The notes: generated from the sequence alone by a model not told the origin. Positions 29,201-36,323 are shown, counted from the stretch's first letter. The stretch is 64,000 nt of DNA from Bacteroidota bacterium (GCA_017303905.1 JAFLBH010000001.1:1341809-1405808); one strand, 5' to 3'. Translations and numbers: made by a program.

Positions 29201-30438
29201 CCGGTGGCGACTGCGTTTGCAGAGTTGCCCGGACAAATTGTTCCCGAAAGATTAAACGCATTAATAGTAGGGGCTGTGCCGACCGTTATACCAATGGTTG
29301 TTGATGCTGTACAAGCTCCGCTTAATCCGAATAAAGTATAAGTTGTGCTTACTGTAGGTGAAACCGCTAAAGTTGAACCCGTAAAGTTTCCGGATGGAGT
29401 CTGCCATGTATAGGATGTGGCACCTGAACCGGTTAATGTTACAGATCCTGGAGCACAAAAAGTACTGGAAGAAGCAGATGCAGTAACAGTAGGATTCCCA
29501 ACCACTACTTGAACAGTTGATGTTCTTGTTCCTCCGCAATAATTTAATGATGCAGTATAGGTACTGGTAGTGGTCGGACATGGCGCGGCTGTTAATCCGG
29601 ATGCGGTGAATCCACCGGGGCCTGCCCAGTTAACGCTAAAGCTTGGTGCAGCTGTTGGAACAAATCGCCATGATTCGTTAATAGCGGTCCATGCAGTTAA
29701 TGTATTACGAGTAGGTGGTGCAGTAAATACTGTAGCATTGGCGTTTTGAATACCAATTAATCCGCGACCATTATTCCATGACATACACGCGGTACTGTTT
29801 ACAATGTTTACAGCTATTTGATTAGAACCTTCATAAAGAGCAATCTGAAAAGAAGAAACCGGAGATCCGCATGAAAATAAAGTGACACCACTCCAATAAA
29901 CAACGAAAGCGCGGCATGGCGCAACACCTGTCGTATAAGTACGAACAACTCCTCCCGGAAATGGATCATAATCGCGATAAGCACCACAAATCGTTCTACC
30001 AGGATGCTCAACAAGATTCGGGAGAATTTGGGTTGTAACCCATGATTCAAACGTATTAGCTCGGGAAAGATCAAAAGTAATTTCTCCATTCGATCCAACA
30101 CATAATTTTTTATAGGTTTGTCCGTAAAAACAGAAGTCAAAACCAATACTGATAGAATCACTCCACAAATCATCAGAAGACGTTGCAAAAACGTTGGAAC
30201 CTCCAACATAAGGATGGGTTGAATAACTTACCGAGGCAACAGAATAACTGGTAGTAGCATTACCCGGCGCCACAACGCTGGCTGTTAAGTTAGCACAGTT
30301 GCCCGAGCAAACGGTGGTTGACGGACCGGTTGCAACTTGAGCGTTAATACTTGGGTTAATACATTGAGAAGCTCCAAATTTTGGAAGCAAAAGAAGCAAC
30401 ACAAAAAATAAAAAATAAAACTTAAAAAAACGATTCAT
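20284..30438 (-). CDS. Giant SprB-like repeat adhesin with gliding-motility C-terminal domain
   Basis: A 3384-residue surface protein. Signal peptide about 1-24. A unique N-terminal region (about 25-315) includes WSDSISIGFDFCFYGQTYKK and GSNGEITFD, resembling nidogen-like surface domains. Residues 316-2707 are 33 tandem Ig-like units of 72-73 residues, typically starting PTVTA and carrying GATTYTW.PG.LTG, VSPT.TTTYTVTG and two conserved Cys. Two more divergent Ig-like domains follow (about 2708-2870), then two DUF11-like domains (SYDVAYKVVVKNTG; SYDITYTITVHNLG). The C-terminal domain of about 90 residues (LFIPEGFTPDDDGKNDLFVI ... VFNRWGNKVY ... GTYYYILEF) is the CHU_C/type B T9SS signal. Likely a filamentous adhesin for gliding, attachment or biofilm. 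First or second gene of its cassette. Confidence 0.95.
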   Translation of the reverse strand: MNRFFKFYFLFFVLLLLLPKFGASQCINPSINAQVATGPSTTVCSGNCANLTASVVAPGNATTSYSVASVSYSTHPYVGGSNVFATSSDDLWSDSISIGFDFCFYGQTYKKLCVGSNGEITFDLSRANTFESWVTTQILPNLVEHPGRTICGAYRDYDPFPGGVVRTYTTGVAPCRAFVVYWSGVTLFSCGSPVSSFQIALYEGSNQIAVNIVNSTACMSWNNGRGLIGIQNANATVFTAPPTRNTLTAWTAINESWRFVPTAAPSFSVNWAGPGGFTASGLTAAPCPTTTSTYTASLNYCGGTRTSTVQVVVGNPTVTASASSSTFCAPGSVTLTGSGATSYTWQTPSGNFTGSTLAVSPTVSTTYTLFGLSGACTASTTIGITVGTAPTINAFNLSGTICPGNSANAVATGALTYTWNPGGIAGGVVALSPTTTTTYTILGSTGGCIGQTTLTIPVGPTPTITALSSPTSICVGGSATLTASGASTYTWNPGALTGSAVVVSPSSTTTYTVIGSNTLSCTGTRTLQLVVNTTPTVNATSSPTAICVGSTATLSATGATTYTWMPGSLTGANVSVSPTVTTVYTVTGSNGSCTNTRTISLTVNSTPTVTASVSPTVICAGSSATLSASGATTYTWMPGSLTGANVSVSPTITTTYSVTGSNGGCTNTRTVTLLVNPTPTINATATPTSICSGSGATVALSASGASTYTWNPGGLTGSAVTVTPGVTTTYTVNGTSAAGCSSSRTITVNVVTTPTVAASASSLIICSGNSTTLSASGATTYTWNPGSLTGANVSVSPASTTTYTLTGANGSCTDTETITITVNPSPTVIATASPTSICSGASSTLSASGATSYTWMPGSLTTSSIVVNPTSTTVYSVTGSSGSCSVTRTVNLTVNTTPTVNVSSTATTVCSGNNATLTATGATTYTWMPGSLTGSAVVVSPAVPTTYTVTGANGTCIDTETISVTVGSTPTLVASASSSSICSGNSSTLTVTGATSYTWNPGSLTGGTITVSPTTTTSYTVTGLTGSCSNTAVVTVTVTTTPTITATSSPTAICSGQTATLSSSGATTYTWNPGGLSGATTTVSPSSTTVYTVTGANGSCTNTRTVSLTVNTTPTVLASASSNTICAGQSVSLTATGATTYTWNPGALTGSLTVVNPTLTTTYTVTGTSGSCSGTNTITITVNPRPTITATASPSGICLGVTTTLTASGAVSYTWNPGTILTNPAVVSPGATTTYSVRGVDALGCSNNTTLTVTVSPTPTVNITASSSSICVGSTSSLTASGATTYSWMPGSLTGSLVAVSPTITTTYTVTGDNTGCTSTNTITITVNNNPTVTASASPTNICSGTSSTLSASGATSYTWMPGSLSGGTVTVTPASTTIYTVTGFNGFCSSNTTVNLVVTTTPTISAASSPTAVCAGNSATLTVTGATTYTWLPGNVTGGTIVVTPTATTIYTVTGANGNCTNTNTVSLTVNPNPTLVATSSSTAICSGQSATLSASGATSYTWNPGGFTTSSVVVSPTSNTTYTLIGTNGTCSSSTTLSLIVNPTPTVTASGSPTLICGTGTATLTASGAASYTWNPGGLNGSTVTVTPGTTTTYTVRGAIGTCSNTRTLTVTVAPIPTINIAATSTAVCSGNSATLTGSGATTYTWMPGSLTTSSIVITPTTNTTYTLTGSNGSCVGTNTIDITVFTGPTVLASASRTNICIGDTITLSAVGASSYTWNPGNLTTNPVVVTPTGNTTYTVTGSNGICSSTGTVSIIANPTPTLFATSTPTALCIGNSATLTAFGATNYTWIPGGSTSSTVVVTPTVSTTYTLTGANGACAVTRTITLNVNPNPTITVSSPTTTICRFTTTTLTANGASSYTWMPGSLTGSAVAVSPTVTTIYTVTGTSAAGCSATRTYTINVIAGPNFNAVANPTAMCSGSTATLVAFAFGPPLSYTWMPPAVTGNTVIVSPSVTTVYSVTAANGAGCTTTRTVNLIVNTTPTVVASTSSSTLCSGTSATLTATGATNYTWTPGPLTGGTVVVTPTTSTTYTVRGANGNCFNTQTISITVLPSPTITAIASPTTICAGGQTTLSASGATTYTWMPGSLTGATVVASPTATTIYTVTGNNGGLCNATRTVLLNVNTPTINATATPTTICSGSTATLTASGALTYTWMPIATTGSNAIVSPSTTTTYTVSGINAAGCIGTKTVTVNVTTTPTVTVASSSSTICGGTSATLTATGATTYTWQPGALSGGTVVVTPSVNTTYTVSGANGSCTNTRTISITVLPSPTINATASPTILCAGGLTTLTATGATSYTWMPMAVTGGTVVASPTVTTIYTVTGTNGGICAGTRTVLVNVNTPTITAIASPTSICIGGTATLTASGANTYTWLPIATTGSTAVVNPTVTTTYTIAGTNTLGCTGAGTITLNVLNIPTVSAVGSATAVCAGSSATLTGNGATTYTWMPGTLTGTSVVVTPTSTTIYTVTGSNGACTNTGTVSLTVNTLPTVTAVSSPTAICSGASATLTGSGALTYSWMPGSLTGTTVVVNPTLTTTYTISGTDVNGCSNSGTLSLVVNTPTITASATPTSICVVGNVTLTANGASTYTWNPGALSGSTTVVSPTVTTTYTVDGTNSFGCTSNAIITVSVLTNPTVTAVASSNTLCSGYSATLTSAGALSYTWIPGGLTGATVVVTPTTTTTYSVIGVNGSCSPDTAFVTINVSPSPAGVVASSTGTITCLTTTASLTGVSTSTNISYFWNGPASYTSNVQNPTGITAGGVYTLSVTDLSNGCITTATTSVATNTAGPTLTLTSTGTITCLSNTVTIAVTSTVSGVTYTWTGPSSFTSNATSFTVTTGGWYYVNAFDPLSGCTKLDSVAAITDTFVPVTATITPATCTGSVTNNDGTITLGNFVITDKYDFVAGVTYTGTASYATATVIPVSGIITNTLSNPLVNTPYTIRIFGINGCFKDTTLVLIPIDCSVNNSLGIAKAVSSTTLNANGSYDVAYKVVVKNTGFSQLNNVLLTENLSATFPAPTAFSVVSAPVITSTGSSLTIDPAFNGSTSTALTNTLTSVLPIGQTDTIVFTVNVIPNGVFGTFNNSVLGAAVGGTASTIVTDSSQVGLDTDPDLDGDPTNNNVPTPLNLAPFQFFGLTKEGSLNGPLGDGSYDITYTITVHNLGNDTLKNVVVKDSLFGTTIKNPATYTIKSGPTASGSLTANSAYNGNSDANLIIPASSVMAPGTTSNIIFTINVFPDTVTVISNYAIGSALGSNSVAVSDTSNSGNNPDTNSNGVWNEPVDNKPTVLIIEDTELFIPEGFTPDDDGKNDLFVIKGLKGKEATLTVFNRWGNKVYVKDNYDNTWNGTPNVNGTLGNQKLPQGTYYYILEFKNGDIKPVNGFVVLQY
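23188..23838 (-). repeat. Three-unit higher-order repeat, copy B
   Basis: Residues 2201-2417, Ig-like units 27-29. It matches units 24-26 in order: 27 resembles 24 (ends TISITVLPS), 28 resembles 25 (VVASPT, short linker VNT), and 29 resembles 26 (MPIATTGS versus LPIATTGS). Exactly 651 bp. Confidence 0.8.
23839..24489 (-). repeat. Three-unit higher-order repeat, copy A
   Basis: Residues 1984-2200, Ig-like units 24-26, exactly 651 bp and directly adjacent to copy B. The shared quirks (VLPS ending, VNT linker one residue short, PIATTGS core) do not occur together elsewhere in the array. Confidence 0.8.
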
Positions 30439-30469
30439 AGCGACTATGATTTAAATGAAATAAATGCTT

Positions 30470-30937
30470 TTATTTTAGGCGAGTTTCAAGATTGTCAAAA
30501 AGGTGTGGGTCTTTTGTGTTAAGTGCTTTTACTTTTTGATTTTCAGTATTGCTCAGGTAAGTATCCGCTTCGTTAATAGGTTGTGGAGATTGGAAGAATT
30601 TTCTTTCTTTCTCAGTAAAAATCAAATATTCAAGAGATGTTTTTGAATTAGTTTTTAGAAAGTCTGTACATTTTTTTCTTATTGCAAACGCTAAATCGGC
30701 ACTTTTTTTAGGATCGGTTTCGAACGACGCAACCGAAGCTATTTGAAGCATTAACAATTCCTTAATTGTTGTTTCTGCAGCTACGTCAGTTAAATTAATA
30801 CCGTGCTTTTGAACACTTCGAATGGCAATGTCATTCTCGTTTATAAATGATTTCAGAATAGAAGCATCCTGAGATTTAAGGTTAAAAGCAAAAACCAGAA
30901 AAAAACCGGTTGTAAAAAACTGCACTAACTTCTTCAT
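30470..30937 (-). CDS. Small secreted protein of unknown function upstream of the adhesin
   Basis: 155 residues from MKKLVQFFTTGFFLVFAFNLKSQ, a clear signal peptide; an upstream ATG at 30994 would add 19 residues that do not look like a signal start. The mature part is helical and charged (ASILKSFINENDIAIRSVQ, KKSADLAFAIRKKCTDFLK, FTEKERKFFQS). I do not recognise the family. It ends 31 bp before the adhesin start on the same strand, so it is probably the first gene of the adhesin cassette and may aid its export or assembly (inference). Confidence 0.75.
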   Translation of the reverse strand: MKKLVQFFTTGFFLVFAFNLKSQDASILKSFINENDIAIRSVQKHGINLTDVAAETTIKELLMLQIASVASFETDPKKSADLAFAIRKKCTDFLKTNSKTSLEYLIFTEKERKFFQSPQPINEADTYLSNTENQKVKALNTKDPHLFDNLETRLK

Positions 30938-31190
30938 ATTTAAAAAATAGAATGCAAAAATTAACATTTTTTTGTTAATAAAAAAATTAAACAAGGGAAG
31001 TAAAGTATTAAATAAATTGCCTGAATTACAAATTACTGATATTTAGGTGCATAGGTTGTTTTTAGAACCAGAATAAATTAGGGAAGTGTACCATATAAAG
31101 GTTGATTTGTTGCGTCGGGGTCTAAAAGATAGGTTTAGCCAATAAATTTTAATTCGTATAATGTCTAAAAACTTAGCGTTATTTTAATTG

Positions 31191-31198
31191 TACATTTG
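31191..31198 (+). promoter_or_regulatory. Candidate -7 box for mutL
   Basis: TACATTTG matches the Bacteroidota TAnnTTTG consensus and ends only 6 bp before the mutL ATG, so the transcript would have almost no leader. Confidence 0.5.
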
Positions 31199-31204
31199 CG
31201 GTTT

Positions 31205-33028
31205 ATGAGCAATATTATTTCCCTTTTACCCGATCATGTAGCTAATCAGATTGCAGCCGGTGAGGTCGTGCAACGACCGGCTTCGGTGGTTAAGGAATTG
31301 CTCGAAAATGCCATAGATGCCGGTGCTACCCAAATAAAACTCATTGTAAAAGATGCCGGTAAAAGCCTTATTCAGGTTATTGATAACGGAAAGGGAATGA
31401 GTCCTTTTGATGCGCGTTTATGTTTTGAGCGGCATGCTACGTCTAAAATTAAGAATGCTGATGACCTTTTTAATATTCATACTAAAGGATTTAGAGGTGA
31501 AGCCTTGGCTAGTATTGCTGCTGTTGCTCAAGTTGAACTTAAAACCCGCCAACAACTGGATGCTGTTGCGCAGTTAATCGAAATCGACGGCGGAAAATTT
31601 GTTCAGCAAAGTGAATGTCAGGCGCCGGTTGGTACTTCATTCAGCATTAAGAATTTGTTTTTTAATATTCCGGCACGACGAAATTTTTTAAAGGAAGATA
31701 GCACCGAACTCCGTCATATCATTGAAGAATTTGAACGTGTTGCGCTACCACATTACAACATTCATTTTATATTATACAGTAATAATAATGAGTTGTTTAA
31801 TTTACCGGCTGCAGGTTTAATTCAACGCATCATGGGATTATTTAGTCATAATCTCAATCAAAAGTTAGTTCCAATTGAGCAAAGTACAGATGTGGTGAAA
31901 ATTTCGGGCTATGTTGGAAAACCGGAAACAGCCAAAAAGAAAAGAGGCGAACAATACTTTTTTGTAAATAACCGATTTATAAAAAGTCCGTATTTAAACC
32001 ATGCAGTTTATGAAGCTTACCGCGAGTTAATTGCAAGTGATGCTCACCCGACGTATTATATTTTTTTAGAGGTAGATCCTAAAACAATTGATGTAAATAT
32101 TCATCCTACAAAAACAGAAATTAAATTTATCGACGATAAAACTATTTATGCTTTATTACACAGTTCAGTGAAACGTGCCTTGGGTAAAGCGAATGTAGGA
32201 CCAAGTTTGGATTTTGAAGCGGAGATGAGTTTTAATCTCGATGCGCCAACACATAACAAAACAATTACGCAACCAACCGTGAGTGTTAATCCGGACTATA
32301 ATCCATTTAAAACAAAATCCTTTTCCGGTGGTAATTCATCTGTAAATACTTCCAATAAAAAAAATTGGGAAGCCTTGTACGACGGATTTAAAAATTCAAA
32401 TGAAGAGTTACCCGAACAAACCACATTTAGCAATGAAACGGCCGAATTGAATAATGAAACAGTAATCTATAAAGCGTTTCAGTTGTCGGGTAAATATATT
32501 GTAACATCATTCGGACAAAACGCTGTGTTGATTGATCAACAAAGAGCGCACGAACGCATTTTATACGAGCATTTCCTGAATATTAAAGAACAAAATCCTA
32601 ACTCCGTTCAACAAATGTTGTTTCCTATTCACATGGAGTTAAGTAATAACGATTTTGTTTTAATACAAGGATTAAAATCTGAGTTTAATGTTTTGGGTTT
32701 CGATTTGGAGCCATTCGGGAAAAACAATATTGTCATTAACGGAACGCCGGCAGAATTAGGCGAGCTAAATGCCCAACAAATGATTGAAGGTATTTTAGAA
32801 AGTTACAAGCTTAATTTGCTCGATAAAAAAATTGACATGCACGATAATTTATGCCGCGCTTTAGCAAAAAACACGTGCATTAAATACGGAAAGTTTCTTG
32901 ACGATACAGAAATGCAAACCATCATTTCACATCTGTTGAATTGTAACGAACCTTTGTACAGTCCTAATGGAAAACCGGTGATGATGGAAGTTGAAAAGGA
33001 AGAAATTGAAAAGTTTTTTAAACGGTAA
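31205..33028 (+). CDS. mutL: DNA mismatch repair protein MutL
   Basis: 607 residues. The N-terminal GHKL ATPase has HVANQIAAGEVVQRPASVVK, ELLENAIDAGA, VIDNGKGM and GFRGEALASI. A linker (about 335-425) leads to the C-terminal dimerisation domain. In that domain the endonuclease motif DQHA(X)2E(X)4E reads DQQRAHERILYE, and the usual CPHGRP-like motif reads SPNGKP, so metal-dependent nicking may be lost or weakened. MutL couples MutS mismatch recognition to strand removal. The ATG at 31205 is used; a TTG three codons earlier lies inside the promoter box. It heads a plus-strand run with two rhomboid genes (2-bp gap to the first). Confidence 0.97.
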   Translation: MSNIISLLPDHVANQIAAGEVVQRPASVVKELLENAIDAGATQIKLIVKDAGKSLIQVIDNGKGMSPFDARLCFERHATSKIKNADDLFNIHTKGFRGEALASIAAVAQVELKTRQQLDAVAQLIEIDGGKFVQQSECQAPVGTSFSIKNLFFNIPARRNFLKEDSTELRHIIEEFERVALPHYNIHFILYSNNNELFNLPAAGLIQRIMGLFSHNLNQKLVPIEQSTDVVKISGYVGKPETAKKKRGEQYFFVNNRFIKSPYLNHAVYEAYRELIASDAHPTYYIFLEVDPKTIDVNIHPTKTEIKFIDDKTIYALLHSSVKRALGKANVGPSLDFEAEMSFNLDAPTHNKTITQPTVSVNPDYNPFKTKSFSGGNSSVNTSNKKNWEALYDGFKNSNEELPEQTTFSNETAELNNETVIYKAFQLSGKYIVTSFGQNAVLIDQQRAHERILYEHFLNIKEQNPNSVQQMLFPIHMELSNNDFVLIQGLKSEFNVLGFDLEPFGKNNIVINGTPAELGELNAQQMIEGILESYKLNLLDKKIDMHDNLCRALAKNTCIKYGKFLDDTEMQTIISHLLNCNEPLYSPNGKPVMMEVEKEEIEKFFKR

Positions 33029-33030
33029 TT

Positions 33031-33888
33031 ATGATTTATTCTCAAGAATTCAGGCCGCGTAGTTTTAATACGCTTCCGCCTGTCATAAAAAATCTGCTTT
33101 TCATTAATATTTTAATGTTTATTGCCACTCAGGTTTTTCGTGAGAGTTTAGGAATTGATTTGGTTAAGATACTTGGATTGCATTTCATCACCGCGCCCGA
33201 TTTCAAACCTTATCAATTCGTTACTTATTTATTTATGCACGGTAATTTAGCGCACTTGTTCTTTAATATGTTCGCGGTGTGGATGTTTGGTTCAATTCTT
33301 GAAAATGTATGGGGACAAAAACGTTTTTTGATTTATTATTTAATTACAGGATTTGGCGCCGGATTAATTCAATACCTTGTTTTTTATCTTCAAATGGCAC
33401 CCTTTCTGGATACTTTAAATTTGGTGCAGAGCAATTTAACGGTTAATACTTTCGAAGAGTTGGTTAATACATCAAGTTTTCAAAGTAAATTCTCATATGA
33501 GTTCATGTTTCAGTATGATGCATTTGCCCGCGAGTATAATATAGCTCTACAGGATAATCCGGCTAAAGCTTTGAGTTTAGCCTCTCAGTTTTTAATTGAT
33601 TTCAAACACCAATATTTGAATTCTCATGTTGTAATCGGAGCATCAGGTTCTCTTTTCGGAATTTTGATAGCTTTTGGTATGTTATTCCCGAATACGATGA
33701 TAAGTCTTTACTTTATTTTTCCTGTTAAAGCTAAGTGGTTTGTAATAGGATATGGTGCTATGGAACTGTTTAGGGGAATATCTAATAATCCTGGCGACAA
33801 CGTAGCCCATTTTGCACATTTAGGCGGAATGTTATTTGGTTTCATTATGATCATGATTTGGAAAAAGAACCGTAACCACTTTTATTAA
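33031..33888 (+). CDS. Rhomboid family intramembrane serine protease
   Basis: 285 residues, six or more membrane segments. The rhomboid core is complete: HGNLAHLFFNMFAVWMFG, nucleophile Ser205 in IGASGSLFG, and His263 in AHFAHLGGMLFG. A soluble-looking insert of about 70 residues (about 125-195, starting LDTLNLVQSNLTVNTFEEL) lies before the catalytic helix. It cleaves membrane-spanning substrates within or near the membrane; substrate unknown. It follows mutL by 2 bp, and its TAA overlaps the next gene's ATG (TAATG). Confidence 0.94.
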   Translation: MIYSQEFRPRSFNTLPPVIKNLLFINILMFIATQVFRESLGIDLVKILGLHFITAPDFKPYQFVTYLFMHGNLAHLFFNMFAVWMFGSILENVWGQKRFLIYYLITGFGAGLIQYLVFYLQMAPFLDTLNLVQSNLTVNTFEELVNTSSFQSKFSYEFMFQYDAFAREYNIALQDNPAKALSLASQFLIDFKHQYLNSHVVIGASGSLFGILIAFGMLFPNTMISLYFIFPVKAKWFVIGYGAMELFRGISNNPGDNVAHFAHLGGMLFGFIMIMIWKKNRNHFY

Positions 33889-34706
33889 TGACTTTTTGGA
33901 GCAACATAAAAAGCACCTTCGAACAGCAGAGTAAATTAACGGTACTAATTGTACTGAATGTCGCTATTTTTCTCACTGTAAATTTAGGTATACACATTGC
34001 GCACATTAATCTGCTCCCTTATTTAGGACTTAACGCAATTGCCGAGGAGTTTATCTATAAATTCTGGACTTTATTCACTTATATGTTTACTCATGAAGGC
34101 TTGATGCATGTTGTGTATAATTTGATCTTATTATTCTTTTCCGGACAAATTTTTTATTCCATCCTTGGCGAAAAAAGGCTTATATATGTTTATATAATGA
34201 GCGGTTTAGCCGGCGGATTAATCTTTATGCTTTTAGGTTTCTTGGCACCCGAAGCGTTATTTGGACATATTCTAATTGGTGCCTCAGCCGCTGTCATGGG
34301 AGTTGTTGCAGTGGTTGCCATTTACGCCCCTAACTTGCCGGTTAATGTGTTTATGCTGATAGAAATTCCGTATAAGTACTTCGCAATTATCGTATTTGTC
34401 TTAAGCACTTTAATTGATTTTTCGATTAATACCGGCGGAAAAATTTCTCACATCGGCGGTGCTTTATTTGGCTTGTTTTATGGATATTCTCTAAAAAAAG
34501 GCAACGATTTATTCAATCTTTCTGTCTTCAAAAGGAGCAATAAAAATCTAAAAGTTGTGCATCGGTCTCAGCAAACTAGCACGAAATCAGGACAATCCGA
34601 TGAAGCAGCGCTCAACAAACTTTTAGATAAGATTTCTAAAAGTGGATACGACAGCTTAACCAAGCAGGAAAGAGACGAATTATTTAAGCTATCCAACAAA
34701 AAATAG
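33888..34706 (+). CDS. Second rhomboid protease with DUF6576 tail
   Basis: 272 residues. The rhomboid core has HEGLMHVVYNLILLFFSG, Ser133 in IGASAAVMG (Ala replaces the Gly usually after the serine) and His188 in ISHIGGALFG. A cytoplasmic tail (about 232-272: DEAALNKLLDKISKSGYDSL, then TKQERDELFKLS) matches the DUF6576 tail found on many Bacteroidota rhomboids. Translationally coupled to the first rhomboid by TAATG. Probably an active protease; the G-to-A change in the GxSG motif deserves note. Confidence 0.92.
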   Translation: MTFWSNIKSTFEQQSKLTVLIVLNVAIFLTVNLGIHIAHINLLPYLGLNAIAEEFIYKFWTLFTYMFTHEGLMHVVYNLILLFFSGQIFYSILGEKRLIYVYIMSGLAGGLIFMLLGFLAPEALFGHILIGASAAVMGVVAVVAIYAPNLPVNVFMLIEIPYKYFAIIVFVLSTLIDFSINTGGKISHIGGALFGLFYGYSLKKGNDLFNLSVFKRSNKNLKVVHRSQQTSTKSGQSDEAALNKLLDKISKSGYDSLTKQERDELFKLSNKK

Positions 34707-34748
34707 CTTTTGATATTAAAAGTTTTTTTCTAATTTAATACCCCCTTT

Positions 34749-36323
34749 ATGAGGAAGAGAACTTTATATATCATTCTGGTTTTATTTGGATTTTCACTTT
34801 CTGTTTTCAGTCAGCAAGGTAAGGCCGATGTAGAAGATGCTGATGAGCATTATAAGCATGGCAATTACATTATGGCTTTGCCAATTTATCGAGATATTTT
34901 AAAGAAAGAAAAAAACAATCGCAAGGTTCAGTTTAAACTGGCCATGTGTTATTTAAATACCAATTACAATCGTACCGAAGCGATCAAACATTTGGAATCA
35001 ATTACTGAAGATCCCAAGTGTGATGAAGAGGCTTGGTTTCAATTAGGTCGCGCTTATCACCAAGCAGGAAAGGTAGATGATGCAATCATAGCATTTAATA
35101 AATTTAAGCAATTAGCTCCTAAAAAATTTGTGGAAGAGGTTGCACGAAATTTAGAGATGTGCAACAACGCGAAGATTTTTATGGAGAATCCGGTAAATGT
35201 TGCGTTTACGAATTTAGGTAAGGAAATTAATTCTGAAGATCCGGATTATTATCCATTCGTAAGTTCTGATGAAACATTTATGGTGTTTACTTCACGTCGC
35301 AAAGAAAATATAGGCGGAAAGAAAGTGGAGGTTGACGGCTATCATCCAAGTGATATTTGGTTTAGTAAAGTGGAAGCCGGTAAATGGACCAAAGCAACAA
35401 ATCCCGGAAACATTATTAATGGTGCTTTAGATGAACAAGCTGTTTGGATGAAGCCGGATGGTTCTGAAATGATGGTCTATTTAGATCACATCGAAAAATT
35501 TGGTGATTTGTATCTATCGAAAAGAAATGCCGGTGGTGATTTCATGAAATGGAAACCATTACCAAATGCAGAATTGATTAATGAAAAAATTGAAACATCC
35601 GGTTGTTTTGGTCCGGATGGTAACGTTATCTTTTTTGCGCGCCGCGACAAAGTAGAATCTAAAAACGATATTTATTCATGCCGTAAATTACCAAACGGTA
35701 AATGGGGTATGCCTTACAAATTACCGGATGAAATTAATACACCTTATAATGAGGATTTCCCTTCACTTTCTCCGGATGGTTTAACGCTGTATTTTGCATC
35801 TGAAGGACATAACAGCATGGGTGGTTATGATTTGTTTAAATCAACTTATAATCCGGAAAACAATACTTGGAGTAAAGCTGTGAATTTGGGTTTTCCAATC
35901 AATTCAACGACGGATGATAGAAGCATTAGTATTACTTCCGATAACCGTGCCGCTTATATTAGCACGTGGAGACCGGGAAGTTTTGGTGATTTAGATATTT
36001 ACCGAATTCGTTTTAACGACAACGAACAAATCGTTAGGATTTTTACCGGAAAAATTTCGTTAAGCGATACTATTTATAAACGTACTTCAACGATTGTAAC
36101 TATCATTGCAAAAAACGTTGCCAATAACGAAGAGTTTACTTTTGTGCCTAATTCTAAAACAGGAAAATATGTTGTGGCTTTAGGTGCGGGAACGTATAAA
36201 TTGTCTATTCATGCAATCGGCTACGAAGTTTTAACCGAAGAGATGGTTATTTCCGATATCGGAAAAATTGAAATTGAGAAAAATGATAAGAATTACGTCC
36301 TCACGCGAAAGGCCAAAAAGTAG
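34749..36323 (+). CDS. Exported TPR and PD40 propeller protein lacking an OmpA domain
   Basis: 524 residues: signal peptide (about 1-21, ending SVFSQ), TPR helices (about 28-140, with AWFQLGRAYHQAGKVDDAI), then PD40 repeats (about 165-430: DYYPFVSSDETFMVFTSRR, FPSLSPDGLTLYFASEGHN, DDRSISITSDNRAAYIST) and a small C-terminal beta domain (about 435-520). The order mirrors the first two-thirds of the PorE-like protein at 17088, but with no peptidoglycan-binding OmpA domain. Likely periplasmic; role unknown. The last 41 bp overlap the next gene. Confidence 0.85.
   Translation: MRKRTLYIILVLFGFSLSVFSQQGKADVEDADEHYKHGNYIMALPIYRDILKKEKNNRKVQFKLAMCYLNTNYNRTEAIKHLESITEDPKCDEEAWFQLGRAYHQAGKVDDAIIAFNKFKQLAPKKFVEEVARNLEMCNNAKIFMENPVNVAFTNLGKEINSEDPDYYPFVSSDETFMVFTSRRKENIGGKKVEVDGYHPSDIWFSKVEAGKWTKATNPGNIINGALDEQAVWMKPDGSEMMVYLDHIEKFGDLYLSKRNAGGDFMKWKPLPNAELINEKIETSGCFGPDGNVIFFARRDKVESKNDIYSCRKLPNGKWGMPYKLPDEINTPYNEDFPSLSPDGLTLYFASEGHNSMGGYDLFKSTYNPENNTWSKAVNLGFPINSTTDDRSISITSDNRAAYISTWRPGSFGDLDIYRIRFNDNEQIVRIFTGKISLSDTIYKRTSTIVTIIAKNVANNEEFTFVPNSKTGKYVVALGAGTYKLSIHAIGYEVLTEEMVISDIGKIEIEKNDKNYVLTRKAKK

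Larger units (their letters stand above)
22318..29493 (-). repeat. Tandem array of 33 Ig-like repeats coded within the adhesin
   Basis: The array is 7176 bp, or 33 units averaging 217 bp. I counted units by their PT[VIL] start and TYTW/TYSW core. Units differ at many synonymous positions, so the array is old or under pressure against DNA identity. Unit 6 has an extra residue or two before its core and unit 23 has an insertion (FAFGPPLSYTW). Confidence 0.92.

Noticed and set aside
22318-29493. CRISPR-like periodic repeats
   Set aside because: The period is about 217 bp, in frame, with diverged units coding Ig-like domains; there are no short identical repeats with unique spacers and no cas genes.
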